A stretch of DNA of 51,627 bases from Aquidulcibacter sp. (GCA_027532555.1 JAPZTJ010000025.1:1-51627); one strand, 5' to 3'; shown: positions 7,474 to 16,684, counted from the stretch's first letter. Notes: a model not told the origin generated them from the sequence alone. Program-made: numbers and translations.

Positions 7474-8850
7474 ATGATGGCACTCAATTGGCTACAGATT
7501 GGACTGGCTAAGCGCGACCTTCAAGATATGGAGGGCGCGCTTGAGGCTTTAGAGCGCGCGGTCGCTGAAACCGCGACAAACCCAGTCGCGGCCTTTGCCT
7601 ATGCCCAAGTCCTGTTCGAGACCGGTCGAAACGCCGTGTCAGCTTTTGAACGGGCCACAGCGCTCGACCCTGCCAATCCGCATCTGATCCGGACTTATGC
7701 TGCGGCCTTGGCTGCAGAAGGCGAAGCCGAGCGGGCTCAATCGATCCTGATGGATACATTGAGCCAACATCCCCAATGGCTCGACGGTCACAAAAGCCTC
7801 GCAACCTTGCGGGTGGCCATTGGCCGGCGCGACGATTTTGATGAAAGCTATCACCGCGCGATTGCCGCCTTGCCAGATTCTTTGAGTTTGCGGCTGGCGC
7901 ATGTGCACCTTTTATCGACTGCACGGGCTTGGGATGATGCACGTGCCTGCGTGCAAGAGGCCATCCATCGTCTGGGGCCAAACCGAGGCTTGGAGATCGC
8001 GCGCCTTTCGATAGAGAGCGAAAGTAACGGCCCAAAAGGCCAAGATCCTAATCTGTTTGAGACAGTCGCAGATGTGATGGACCCCGGCCTTGATCTCTGT
8101 CGTGTACGCCATGCTTTTCGGTGCGGCGCGATTGACGCAGCGCTTGCGCGCGCAGAGACATATCGCAACACCCCCCAAGCTCGCTTGTTTTGGCCCTATC
8201 TGTCGTTGGGCTGGCGATTGACCAACAATCCTGCCGCGGCGTGGTTGGATGGATCGGGTGATGACTATGTTCGCGCGATTGATCTGGGTCTGAGCCCGGA
8301 TGAATTAGCGGATTTCGCGGCCAACTTGCGTGACCTGCACACGGCGCAAGCGCCCTATCTTGAGCAATCGGTGAAGGGCGGCACACAGACTGACCGACAA
8401 CTCTTCTTCCGGCCCATTCCAATCCTTCAGCGTGTGCGGGAGAAGATCACGGGTGCGGTCCAAACCTTTCTGGATGATCTGCCAGCATCGCAAGAGGGCC
8501 ATCCCTTATTGTCCCCACCTCGAGATCGGCCGATCCTGTTTGAAGGCAGTTGGTCTGTCCTGTTGAAGGCGGGCGGCTTCCATAGCGTGCATACGCACCC
8601 GATGGGCTGGATCAGTTCCGCCTTGCATATTGAATTGCCAAGCGAGAGCAATGCTGGCCCAGCGCCAGCGGGCTATCTACAATTTGGCGAAGCACCACCC
8701 GAACTCAATCTGGGCCTTGGTCCAACTCACCAACTCGCGCCCAAAGCCGGGACCTTGGTGCTGTTCCCGTCCACCCATTGGCATCGGACCGTGCCAATTG
8801 AAGCGGGCGAGCGCTTAAGCCTCGCCTTTGATATTCGCCAGCCTGCCTAG
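7474..8850 (+). CDS. TPR protein with C-terminal 2OG-Fe(II) oxygenase-like domain
   Basis: A 458-residue, apparently soluble protein. Residues 1 to about 290 are helical tetratricopeptide-like repeats (for example DLQDMEGALEALERAVAE, then ATALDPANPHLIRTYAAALA). The last 100 residues match the pattern of the putative 2OG-Fe(II) oxygenase family (PF13759 type): GSWSVLLKAGGFHSVHTHP, a GYLQFGEAP strand, GTLVLFPSTHWHRTVP and ERLSLAFDI. Candidate iron ligands are His in HTHP and in HWHRTVP. It starts six bases after the MFS stop (the two in-frame ATGs at 7474 and 7477 are equivalent), so it is co-expressed with the transporter. Its stop overlaps the stop of the convergent GH68 gene in the shared CTAG. 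Genes of this family recur near TonB receptors and halogenase-like genes in Caulobacterales and Xanthomonadaceae; the substrate is unknown. Confidence 0.8.
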   Translation: MMALNWLQIGLAKRDLQDMEGALEALERAVAETATNPVAAFAYAQVLFETGRNAVSAFERATALDPANPHLIRTYAAALAAEGEAERAQSILMDTLSQHPQWLDGHKSLATLRVAIGRRDDFDESYHRAIAALPDSLSLRLAHVHLLSTARAWDDARACVQEAIHRLGPNRGLEIARLSIESESNGPKGQDPNLFETVADVMDPGLDLCRVRHAFRCGAIDAALARAETYRNTPQARLFWPYLSLGWRLTNNPAAAWLDGSGDDYVRAIDLGLSPDELADFAANLRDLHTAQAPYLEQSVKGGTQTDRQLFFRPIPILQRVREKITGAVQTFLDDLPASQEGHPLLSPPRDRPILFEGSWSVLLKAGGFHSVHTHPMGWISSALHIELPSESNAGPAPAGYLQFGEAPPELNLGLGPTHQLAPKAGTLVLFPSTHWHRTVPIEAGERLSLAFDIRQPA

Positions 8851-10064
8851 CCAATAAGGGTGCTGGTGGTCCCTTGCAGGCTCACATAGCTGGAGGGTGC
8901 GATAGAGCCTGCAAACTGGGTTTGCTTCAGGGTGAGGTCAGTATGGATATTGCCTCCCTTTAAGCCCCAGAAGTCGACAAAGCTGACGACCTCAAGCGAA
9001 GGCAAGACCTGCCAAGCATAAGCTTGGCGTGGCTCCTCCGGCGGATTGGCGAGTACAAGGCCCGAGCCATTTAACGGCTCAAACGGCCCAAACAAGGTGG
9101 GTCCAACCATCCCATAAAGCCCTGTCGGCCCCTGAGCAAAGCGTTGGTCAAAAATGTGGGTCTGGGTCGACCAGAACACATAATAGAGGCCATCGCGCAC
9201 AAATACATGCGGCCGCTCCATCTCGCTCGCCAAGCCAAAGGCATCAAGGATCGGGGGCAGAAGCTCAAAGGTCTGGTGTCCGTCGACATCTGTCGCCTTG
9301 GCCAGCCCGATGACGCCGTCATAGGGGCTGGCGGGTAAATGTGACGCGCGCGAAGCGGTAAACAACACGTAGCCTGCCCCATCAGCGGGATCGCGGAACC
9401 AATAGGGATCGCGAAAGCCCTTGATCTGCCCCGGCACGCCTTGGGTAACGGAAAGGTCGGCGTAGAACTCACCTGTGTTCACGACGGTTTGGGTCAAGCT
9501 GTGCCAGTTGGTCACGCGCGGCAGGCTGCCAGTAGCGTCTAAGGTGCCAACGGCATGAAACAAACGTTGTTCAAAGTCCGGCTTGACCTCATCACGCCTA
9601 CCTGCCGCGGTAAACCACAAGGTGACTTCGCCCGTTTCTGGGTTGAGGCGGGTTGAGCCTGACCACTCACGACTGCCCGGCGAAAACCCATCAGGAAGCA
9701 GATTACCGCAGTCCCGCCAACCCGCTTGGGTCTTCAACAACAGACGCATGCGCGCCATATTGTGGCGTACGTCGGGGTCGGGCAAGCGAGGGGCCGACAA
9801 CATCACCCACAGGCTGCCGCTGTCGAGTTCAACAAGGTCGCCATTATCCAATTGGACGGGCCAGATATCCCATAAGGTCAAGGCCGGGTCGAGGTGTTGG
9901 AAATCGCCCTGACCAAAGATGCGCGGGCTTGGCAGATTTGCAAAATCAATCTGCGCCAAGTGCGACGCACGCCAGAAATTGGGTCGCCAAGGTTTGTTGG
10001 CATCTGGCAGAAAGGTCTTAGATGTAGTCAGGGGCACGCTGAACTCGTCCTGGTCGGTCGTCAT
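8847..10064 (-). CDS. GH68 levansucrase/beta-fructosyltransferase-family enzyme
   Basis: A 405-residue single-domain enzyme of glycoside hydrolase family 68, which splits sucrose and transfers fructose to water or to growing fructan. Catalytic signatures are all present: nucleophile Asp in LWDIWPVQ (about residue 66), transition-state Asp in the RDP of GFRDPYWF, and acid/base Glu in EMERPHVFV. The sucrose-box-like EWSGST and the C-terminal LNGSGLVLANP, close to Zymomonas levansucrase, strengthen the call. The ATG at 10064 is used; it has no strong Shine-Dalgarno, and the open frame extends upstream through TTG and CTG codons. No signal peptide is visible, as in Zymomonas enzymes. It is the third gene after the TonB receptor and halogenase-like gene. 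Confidence 0.9.
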   Translation of the reverse strand: MTTDQDEFSVPLTTSKTFLPDANKPWRPNFWRASHLAQIDFANLPSPRIFGQGDFQHLDPALTLWDIWPVQLDNGDLVELDSGSLWVMLSAPRLPDPDVRHNMARMRLLLKTQAGWRDCGNLLPDGFSPGSREWSGSTRLNPETGEVTLWFTAAGRRDEVKPDFEQRLFHAVGTLDATGSLPRVTNWHSLTQTVVNTGEFYADLSVTQGVPGQIKGFRDPYWFRDPADGAGYVLFTASRASHLPASPYDGVIGLAKATDVDGHQTFELLPPILDAFGLASEMERPHVFVRDGLYYVFWSTQTHIFDQRFAQGPTGLYGMVGPTLFGPFEPLNGSGLVLANPPEEPRQAYAWQVLPSLEVVSFVDFWGLKGGNIHTDLTLKQTQFAGSIAPSSYVSLQGTTSTLIG

Positions 10065-10099
10065 CGAATTGAGGGGTATTGAAGGCAGAGATAGGTCAC

Positions 10100-11620
10100 C
10101 TAGAGAACCGCTCCTTCTGCCGCGCAATGTTGGTTGACGAAGGCTTGGTGGGTAGGGACTTGTTCCGCGCTTGCCACCATGGCAGCCCGAAGCTTGCCGA
10201 GATAGTCGCGGCCATCCGTGCCCCGGAAGTCGAACACAGGATCAACGTCTTGGGGGATATTGCCTTGCCCGATGTGGACTGCGAGCCAGCTAGGTTGGCC
10301 AAACAAATCCATATCGCGTGCGATATGGCGGCCATAGCGGCGGAAGTGGTCGATCTTGAGTTTCAGCGTGTCGGGAATGTCCATGCTGGCGCAATAGCGC
10401 CAGAGCGGGCTGTCATCGCGCGTGGTCAACTTATAGTGCAGGACCAAAAAGTCGCGGATGCGCTCAAACTCAGTTGAGGCAATATGGTTGTATTCGTCGA
10501 CAATCAGCGGATCAAAATCGCGCTGAGGGAACAAGGCCAGCAGCTTGGAAATACCGGCCTGGATCAAGTGGATCGACGTCGATTCAAGCGGCTCTAAAAA
10601 GCCGCTGGAGAGGCCGATGGCGACCACATTCTTTTCCCAGAACTTGTCGCGCCGTCCCGTCGTGAAGCGCAGCTTGTTCGGTCCGGCCAAAGCGTCGCCA
10701 TCGAGATTGGCGCGCAACGATGCTTCCGCATCTTCATCGGAGATAAACTTGCTGCAATAGACATAGCCGTTGCCGGTGCGATGCTGCAGCGGTATCCGCC
10801 ATTGCCAGCCTGCCTCACAGGCGGTTGAGCGGGTAAAGGGTAGCATATCGCCAACCTTGGCGCAGGGCATGGCTACAGCTCGGTCGCACGGCAACCATTG
10901 CGTCCAATCCTGATAGCCGACTTTGAGGGCCTCACCGATCAAAAGGCCGCGGAAGCCAGAGCAATCAATGAACAGATCGCCGGTTAGCTCTAAGCCGCTC
11001 TCCAGCGTCACGCCCTCAACAAAGCCACTCTCACCATGTTGGCGGACGCTGACGACCTTACCCTCATGGCGGGTTACGCCGCGGGCTTCAGCATATTCAC
11101 GCAGCAAGCGCGCATAGAGGCCGGCATCAAAGTGGTAGGCATAGTCAAAGGTCGACATGACTTGGCGGGGATCCGGGCTTGGGCGCGTAAAGCGGCCCCG
11201 CTGGGCTAGGGACCAGGCCATAGAGAAATCGTCAAACGAAGTGGTATCACCCGACTCACGCGCCTTCAGCCAAAAATGGTGCAGCCCGACAATATCAAAG
11301 GCGCGACCATGCGGCCCGAAGGGGTGGAAATAGCGATTGCCCTGACTGCCCCAATTTACAAACTCAATGCCAAGTTTGAAGGAGCCTTTGGTCTTGGCAA
11401 CAAATTCGCGCTCATCAATACCCAGCATCTCATTGAAGGTACGGATCGGCGGGATGGTGGCCTCACCAACACCGACAGTCCCGATCAATTCGGATTCAAC
11501 CAGCTTGATGTCACAATCTTGCTTAAGAGTATTGGCCAAGGCAGCAGCCGTCATCCAGCCAGCAGACCCACCGCCGACAATGACGATGGAGCGGATGCGT
11601 CTATCAGATGACGGGGTCAT
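10100..11620 (-). CDS. Tryptophan-halogenase-like flavoprotein (PrnA family)
   Basis: A 506-residue FAD enzyme. The dinucleotide motif [12 protein letters not shown] (residues 14-25) opens the protein. The halogenase Lys occurs in SFKLGIEF (Lys82, equivalent to PrnA Lys79), and the second catalytic residue lies in FLEPLESTS (Glu346, the same number as in PrnA). The halogenase fingerprint WxWxIP is present as WQWRIP (272-277), so the known active-site residues are intact. Family members use FADH2, oxygen and halide to make HOX that is passed through a tunnel to the Lys. The gene sits between the sugar TonB receptor and GH68 with the same orientation, 132 bp after the receptor. Similar halogenases beside TonB receptors are known from Brevundimonas and Xanthomonas, with unknown natural substrates. 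Confidence 0.9.
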   Translation of the reverse strand: MTPSSDRRIRSIVIVGGGSAGWMTAAALANTLKQDCDIKLVESELIGTVGVGEATIPPIRTFNEMLGIDEREFVAKTKGSFKLGIEFVNWGSQGNRYFHPFGPHGRAFDIVGLHHFWLKARESGDTTSFDDFSMAWSLAQRGRFTRPSPDPRQVMSTFDYAYHFDAGLYARLLREYAEARGVTRHEGKVVSVRQHGESGFVEGVTLESGLELTGDLFIDCSGFRGLLIGEALKVGYQDWTQWLPCDRAVAMPCAKVGDMLPFTRSTACEAGWQWRIPLQHRTGNGYVYCSKFISDEDAEASLRANLDGDALAGPNKLRFTTGRRDKFWEKNVVAIGLSSGFLEPLESTSIHLIQAGISKLLALFPQRDFDPLIVDEYNHIASTEFERIRDFLVLHYKLTTRDDSPLWRYCASMDIPDTLKLKIDHFRRYGRHIARDMDLFGQPSWLAVHIGQGNIPQDVDPVFDFRGTDGRDYLGKLRAAMVASAEQVPTHQAFVNQHCAAEGAVL

Positions 11621-11752
11621 AACGCCTCCTCGAGCCAGAGATTGCTGTTAGTCGAACAAAGGGGGGCCGAAAGCAGATGCGATCAGCCCCATCTATCTAA
11701 GTTTCCGCCTTACGGGGAACCTTATTTCTTTGTTAGCATTGGCCGGTTCACC

Positions 11753-14245
11753 TTAGAAGGTGTAGCGGATCGCCGCCGTAACTGTGCGACCCAAGGCTGG
11801 GTTGCCACTGATCACCGCTGGATTGACGCCAGCGTTTACCACGCCACCATTGCCGCGCAGATCGAACTTGTCGAACAAGTTATAAGCTGAGAGGCTGAGC
11901 TCGACATTCTTCAACAACGAATATTTCGCTGTAGCGTTAACGACCGCGCCGCCGGGATATTCGCGACAACCATCATCGATGGACGAGGTCTGACCGGTGG
12001 TGCTGACGCCAACGGCGATCTTGTCGCTAAAGTCGTAATTGGCTGCGACTGTGAAGCTCAAGTCAGGGATGCCAGGCGCACGGGTGAATGGGCCCGACGC
12101 ACCGCTGCCAGTTGGACGCGAGATTTTCGCGTTCGAATAGGTGGCGTTGCCAATGACGGAGAATGGGCCGTTGCGATAGGTGGCATAGGCTTCTGCACCG
12201 CTCGACTCATATTTCGCATCAATGACGCAACCGCCCGAACCACCGGGGCAGCGTGTAGCCGACAATTCAAACGTGCTTTGCTTGAAGTCACCTTGGAGAA
12301 GCGTGAATTCGAGCGTGTAGCGCCCGCCAGCCAATTCACCACGGTTCTTCAGGCCCAATTCGTCTTGGTTGACGAAGTCAACCGAAGCGGTACGACCGGC
12401 TTGGGTGAGCGAGCCATTGGCCGTGATCTTGCCGCTGACAGTTTGACGGTCGCCGTTGAAACGGCCCCCCTTCGAACGACGGACAAAGAAGCTGGTATCT
12501 TCGTTGAGCTTATACAAAGCCCCGAACGACCAAGAGGTATAGTCGCGGGTGTAGTTCAAGTTTTCACGGGCACCGTTCGCGCGGATTGTTGCAATCTGGA
12601 CGCCACTTGAATTGACCAAGAATTCAGGACCACCAGCAACCGTGTTGCCGCTTGCCTCAACCGATTCAAAGCGGACCGAACCGTCCAACGCAAACTTCTC
12701 TGCATCCAATTCCAGCGCGATATATGGCGCGGTGTTGGTGTAGGAGAGGTCGTAATCGCGGGCGCAGCAGTCGCCCCAATTGTTGTTGTAGCCCGAGATA
12801 CCTTCTTGGGTCAGCTTGTTGCCTGCGGCATCAAAGAGATCCAATTGCGATGGGTTGTTGCCGCTCAGCTCACGCAGCGACTTGTTGACATGCCAGTCCA
12901 TGGCAATGTTCTGCTTCATGTAGAAATAGCCCACACGAGCAGTCAAAGCGCCGAAGCCAGTGTCATAATTGCCGGTCAGCTTGAAGTCGTTCGCTGTGCT
13001 GCCGATGTCGCGAATGTTGGTGCGAACATTGACGTTATTGTCGAGATAGGTGTCGGTGAACGCTTGGCCGGCTTTAGGACCAGCCGCATAACGGATGCTG
13101 GCAACGGTTGCGTTCGGCAGACCTGGACGGCTGATAACCGAACCGATGACGCTGGCGCGGGTCGCGACGTTCAGGAAGGGTGCCGCGAAGCCACCGCTCA
13201 TATCGGTCCAACGGAAGTTGTTATCGACACTCCAATTGTCATTCAGATTGTAGCGAAGCTGACCGCCCAACGAGGTTGCCTTGGTGGTGATACCGTCCAT
13301 CTTCACCCGCTCAAGCACGCCGTCGCGGTTAAAGATCAAAAAATCTTTGTTATAGACTGAGTAGTTGGAGTCCTTACGGCCATCAAAACCGGGGAATGGC
13401 TTGATGTTGGAAACTTCCAACCCATTGATCGAGGCCAAGGCTGGCGAGCCGGTATAGTTTGGCTCTTGCGTGTCGGCGATCTTTACCAGAACCCGCACAA
13501 AGCCTTTGTTGTCAGCAAAATCATGGGTCAGATTACCCTTGATTTGGTAGGAATTGCTGACGTCATAGCCTGCATCCAGTGGGCCGCTGCCCTTTTTCAG
13601 ATAGCCACCAACATGGAAGCGGGTCTGGTCGCTGATTGGACCGCCATAGCGGAAGTCGAAGCGGTTTTCGCTGAAACCAAGACCGGTGCTGAGTTGAGCA
13701 TAGCCACCTTGCTGTTGCCCGGTGTTAGAAATGTAGTTGATGACCGCACCTGGCGCTTGGGAAGCATAGGTGGAAGCCGAGCCACCGCGTACGCCTTCAA
13801 CACTGGCGACGCTGGCGTCAAAGCGAGTCCAGTAATCGTTGTTGCCGAACTGAATGTCGCCGAACAAAACGGTTGGTAGGCCATCTTCTTGGATCTGCAC
13901 GAAGGGCGAACCACCCGTTGCAACTGGAAGACCGCGCACCGCGATGTTGGAGTTGCCGCCGGGGCCAGCCGTACCAGACACTTGGATACCCGGGATCATC
14001 CGCAGGAGTTCAGACTCAGAACTTGGCTTGAAGTCAGCAATGGCTTGCGCATTGACGGTGGTGACCGACACCGAGCTGTTGATTTGGGTACGATTACCAC
14101 CCGAAGCAGTCACGATGACAACTTCCAGACCTTCAGGCTCTTGGGGTGCAGCTGCGGCTTGTTGAGCCAGCGCGGGCGCACCAACCGAAAGCGCGGTAAC
14201 CAGCGCAATCGCAGAAACGCAATTAGAGAATTGGGCAACCTTCAT
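11753..14245 (-). CDS. TonB-dependent receptor of the sucrose locus
   Basis: An 830-residue outer-membrane transporter. A signal peptide (cleaved near APALAQQ, residues 1-28) is followed by a TonB-box-like segment LEVVIVTASGG, a plug domain with SELLRMIPGIQVSG and NIAVRGLPVATGG, the EDGLPTVLFGD loop and a 22-strand barrel ending TVTAAIRYTF with the expected terminal Phe. GGGAGTTAAGTT precedes the ATG. The leader carries two LacI-type operators, so it heads a repressed operon with the halogenase-like and GH68 genes. The likely cargo is sucrose or a fructose-containing oligosaccharide; this rests on the operon, not on the receptor sequence. Confidence 0.92.
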   Translation of the reverse strand: MKVAQFSNCVSAIALVTALSVGAPALAQQAAAAPQEPEGLEVVIVTASGGNRTQINSSVSVTTVNAQAIADFKPSSESELLRMIPGIQVSGTAGPGGNSNIAVRGLPVATGGSPFVQIQEDGLPTVLFGDIQFGNNDYWTRFDASVASVEGVRGGSASTYASQAPGAVINYISNTGQQQGGYAQLSTGLGFSENRFDFRYGGPISDQTRFHVGGYLKKGSGPLDAGYDVSNSYQIKGNLTHDFADNKGFVRVLVKIADTQEPNYTGSPALASINGLEVSNIKPFPGFDGRKDSNYSVYNKDFLIFNRDGVLERVKMDGITTKATSLGGQLRYNLNDNWSVDNNFRWTDMSGGFAAPFLNVATRASVIGSVISRPGLPNATVASIRYAAGPKAGQAFTDTYLDNNVNVRTNIRDIGSTANDFKLTGNYDTGFGALTARVGYFYMKQNIAMDWHVNKSLRELSGNNPSQLDLFDAAGNKLTQEGISGYNNNWGDCCARDYDLSYTNTAPYIALELDAEKFALDGSVRFESVEASGNTVAGGPEFLVNSSGVQIATIRANGARENLNYTRDYTSWSFGALYKLNEDTSFFVRRSKGGRFNGDRQTVSGKITANGSLTQAGRTASVDFVNQDELGLKNRGELAGGRYTLEFTLLQGDFKQSTFELSATRCPGGSGGCVIDAKYESSGAEAYATYRNGPFSVIGNATYSNAKISRPTGSGASGPFTRAPGIPDLSFTVAANYDFSDKIAVGVSTTGQTSSIDDGCREYPGGAVVNATAKYSLLKNVELSLSAYNLFDKFDLRGNGGVVNAGVNPAVISGNPALGRTVTAAIRYTF

Positions 14246-14312
14246 AACTTAACTCCCGGTGTTTGTTTATAGCTAAGGCTCTGTCGGCCTGCCTGATCTT
14301 TTTGATACCATC

Positions 14313-14354
14313 TATGCAATGGATTGCAAGAACGATAATGCAATCCATTGCATA
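14313..14354. promoter_or_regulatory. Paired LacI-type operators before the TonB receptor
   Basis: Two 14-bp sites, TGCAATGGATTGCA (14315-14328) and TGCAATCCATTGCA (14339-14352), have centres 24 bp apart. They are inverse copies, and with flanking bases form a perfect 16-bp inverted repeat from 14313 to 14354. They sit 70-110 bp upstream of the receptor start and overlap a possible -35 (TTGCAA). The half-site matches the operator before the MFS gene. The rest of the 14246-14455 spacer shows no gene. Confidence 0.75.
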
Positions 14355-14455
14355 AAAAATTCACAAAAGTGTCGTTCTCTCTGAGAGAGTTAGGTTTTTT
14401 GTGCCCGATGCTAATTGATGAACGCTTGAAAAGAGCCGTTTACGCTGATTTTGCC

Positions 14456-15343
14456 CTAGGATGGCACCTGTTCAGCCAACCAAAGCGCACCCAAAAGCCC
14501 TGAGTCTAGACCAAGGCCTGCGCCCAAAACGTCAAAGCCACCTTCACCAGGAGCAGCTGTTCCATAGGGACCGATCAGGGCTTTGGCCTTGGCAGCTACC
14601 CGCTCAACAAGGCCAGCACGGGCCAACACGCCACCGCCAAAAATCACTCTTTTGACGGCCGTGGTCAGCACCAGATTGGCGGCCAGATGGGCCAAATAAT
14701 GCGCCTCGATCTCCCACGCCAGATGATCATCCGGCAGGTCTGACGCATCCATACCCCACCGTGCCAATAGGGCGGGTGCCGATGCCAGCCCTTCGATACA
14801 ATCGCCATGAAAAGGGCAGACCCCTGCAAAAGCCAAGTCATCGGGATGGCGCGGCACCCGCATATGGCCTGCTTCTGGATGCATGGTGCCCCAGACGGCT
14901 CTGCCGCCCAAGATGATACCCGCGCCAATGCCAGTTCCCACCGTCACATAGGCCACGTCATCCAAGCCTTGTCCTGCCCCCCATGCCCGCTCTGCAAAAG
15001 CCGCTGCAGTAACATCGGTCTCCAGCGCAATTGGACAGCCAGTTCCCGCGGCCATTGGGCCAGCAACATCGGTCCCTGACCAATAAGGCTTGGTGGTGGC
15101 AAGAATATGACCCCAGCGCGGACTGGCGGGATTAACCGCCAAAGGACCAAAGCAGGCGATACCAATACGGCTTACCGCTTGGCCTTGCTCTTTCTGGCCA
15201 TTGAAGAAGGCAATTGCACGCGCCAAAGTCTCCGCAGGCGTCGTCGTTGGAAAAGAAGTCCGGGCGAGGATGGTGTCTTTGCCTTCAAAGACAGCGCAGC
15301 GCCACGAAGTTCCGCCCGCATCAATTCCACCAAACTTGCTCAC
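14456..15343 (-). CDS. ROK-family fructokinase
   Basis: A 295-residue sugar kinase that would convert fructose released by GH68 to fructose 6-phosphate. The N-terminal phosphate loop reads FGGIDAGGTSWRCAVF. The ATPase region contains IALETDVTAAAFAERAWGAG with the catalytic Asp, and VGTGIGAGIILGG. The zinc signature of the fructokinase branch is present: His in MHPEAGHMRVPRH, then GVCPFHGDCIEG with Cys, His and Cys. Length agrees with Bacillus-type ROK fructokinases. It is in the same orientation as the receptor operon but upstream of its promoter, and has its own spacer containing a weaker copy of the LacI operator. Confidence 0.9.
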   Translation of the reverse strand: MSKFGGIDAGGTSWRCAVFEGKDTILARTSFPTTTPAETLARAIAFFNGQKEQGQAVSRIGIACFGPLAVNPASPRWGHILATTKPYWSGTDVAGPMAAGTGCPIALETDVTAAAFAERAWGAGQGLDDVAYVTVGTGIGAGIILGGRAVWGTMHPEAGHMRVPRHPDDLAFAGVCPFHGDCIEGLASAPALLARWGMDASDLPDDHLAWEIEAHYLAHLAANLVLTTAVKRVIFGGGVLARAGLVERVAAKAKALIGPYGTAAPGEGGFDVLGAGLGLDSGLLGALWLAEQVPS

Positions 15344-15427
15344 GCTTCTGCCCTTCTTAATGTGCCGTCCTTGCGGGCTCCCCCTCTAGCGAGAATTGTG
15401 CGGCTGGCAAGGGCGAGATGCTTCGAC

Positions 15428-15441
15428 CGCAATTGATTGGC
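15428..15441. promoter_or_regulatory. Weaker LacI-type operator before fructokinase
   Basis: CGCAATTGATTGGC keeps 11 of 14 bases of TGCAATnnATTGCA and lies about 85 bp upstream of the fructokinase start, a distance like those at the other two operators. It falls in the short gap after the glycerate kinase stop. Confidence 0.45.
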
Positions 15442-15445
15442 GCGG

Positions 15446-16684
15446 TTACGTCGAAGCACCTTCAATGGCAATCAGGCGAACATCATTCACATTAGTGCGG
15501 GTCGGCCCCGTCATAATCAGCCCGCCCAAACGTTGGACAAAAGGATAGGTATTGTTTGTTGCTAGGGCGTGGAGGGCATCGCTCTGCTGCACGCAAGAGG
15601 CTTGCAAATAACCCCCGGCATTATCGTGCGTGCCATCGATACCATCTGTATCGCCAGCTAGCGCTTCAATTTTGGCATGGCGCGGCAGAGCCGACATAAG
15701 CCCCACCAGGTATTCAAGATTAGGACCGCCTTGGCCGTCTTTGCGGGCTTTGGAGACCGTTAATTCCCCGCCGGAAATCATCAAATAGCGACCGGGCGTG
15801 CGGGCATAAACCTGGGCCTGTATCGCATGGGCTTTCCCACAGGTCGCAGCATCACCGGTTAAAGCCTTGCCTGCGTCGATGACTTGCCAACCATCAGCTA
15901 AGGCGAGGCGCTCGATCGCCCGCAGCGCATCGCCATTGGTGGCAACAGTATGAACAGGGTGCTCAATAGCGATTGCTGACCGATTAGCCAGTATTGCAGC
16001 ATGAATGTGCTCTGGCACGTCTATGCCCGCACCTTGCAAAACAGATAAAGCCCCCTTTGGGTCGAACGGGGAGGCAATGCTTGGCCCAGATGCGACAAGG
16101 GACGGATCATCGCCTGCTACATCAGAGATAACAAACGTGTGCAGCTCAGCACCTCGCGCACCGGCAATGGCAGCGAGCCGCCCACCCTTGACGCGTGATA
16201 AATGGCGGCGGACCAAATTGATGTCTTGAATTGGCACCCCCGACCGCACCAAAGCATCAGTGATCGCCTGCTTCTCGACCAAGGTGATACCTTTAGCGGG
16301 CGCACACAAAAGGGCAGAGCCGCCACCAGAAGCCAAAAAGACCACGCGGTCGTCGGGCCCAGCGGTCGCGGCAAGTTCCAGCATCTTGGTGGCAGCCTGC
16401 AGGCTATAATCGTCGGGAACGGGATGACGGGCTTCGATCAACTCAATCTTGGTGTGACTTAAATCAGCGCCATGGCCATGGCGGGTCACGGCAAGGCCCG
16501 TGACTGGCCCTTCCAAGGTCTGCGCCGCGACTAAGGCCATTTCGGCTGCGGCTTTGCCGTAAGCCAGAACCAAAGTTTTGCCCTTGACTAACCCTCTTGG
16601 CAACGCCGCTGGTAACACATGCCGGGGACTTGCAGCGGCAATTGCCGCAGCGAAGTACTCTGTCAGCATCGTGCGATAGGTCAT
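15446..16684 (-). CDS. Glycerate 2-kinase (DUF4147/MOFRL family)
   Basis: A 412-residue class II glycerate kinase, which phosphorylates D-glycerate to 2-phosphoglycerate. The N-terminal DUF4147 domain shows KTLVLAYGKAAAEMAL and LIEARHPVPDDYSLQAA, then VVFLASGGGSALLCAPA with the Gly/Ser phosphate loop. The C-terminal MOFRL domain contains LMISGGELTV and GDTDGIDGTHDNAGG. The ATG at 16684 is preferred because GGAG lies ten bases upstream; the ATG at 16693 sits almost on that site, and longer frames add unrelated residues. The same enzyme is often annotated as hydroxypyruvate reductase (TtuD/GckA). It is upstream of and parallel to fructokinase, but no LacI operator precedes it, so co-regulation with sucrose genes is not supported. 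Confidence 0.85.
   Translation of the reverse strand: MTYRTMLTEYFAAAIAAASPRHVLPAALPRGLVKGKTLVLAYGKAAAEMALVAAQTLEGPVTGLAVTRHGHGADLSHTKIELIEARHPVPDDYSLQAATKMLELAATAGPDDRVVFLASGGGSALLCAPAKGITLVEKQAITDALVRSGVPIQDINLVRRHLSRVKGGRLAAIAGARGAELHTFVISDVAGDDPSLVASGPSIASPFDPKGALSVLQGAGIDVPEHIHAAILANRSAIAIEHPVHTVATNGDALRAIERLALADGWQVIDAGKALTGDAATCGKAHAIQAQVYARTPGRYLMISGGELTVSKARKDGQGGPNLEYLVGLMSALPRHAKIEALAGDTDGIDGTHDNAGGYLQASCVQQSDALHALATNNTYPFVQRLGGLIMTGPTRTNVNDVRLIAIEGAST

Noticed and set aside
12806..13360. 184-codon open frame opposite the sucrose-locus TonB receptor
   Set aside because: Hydrophobic, repetitive antisense translation of a barrel gene with no start signal.
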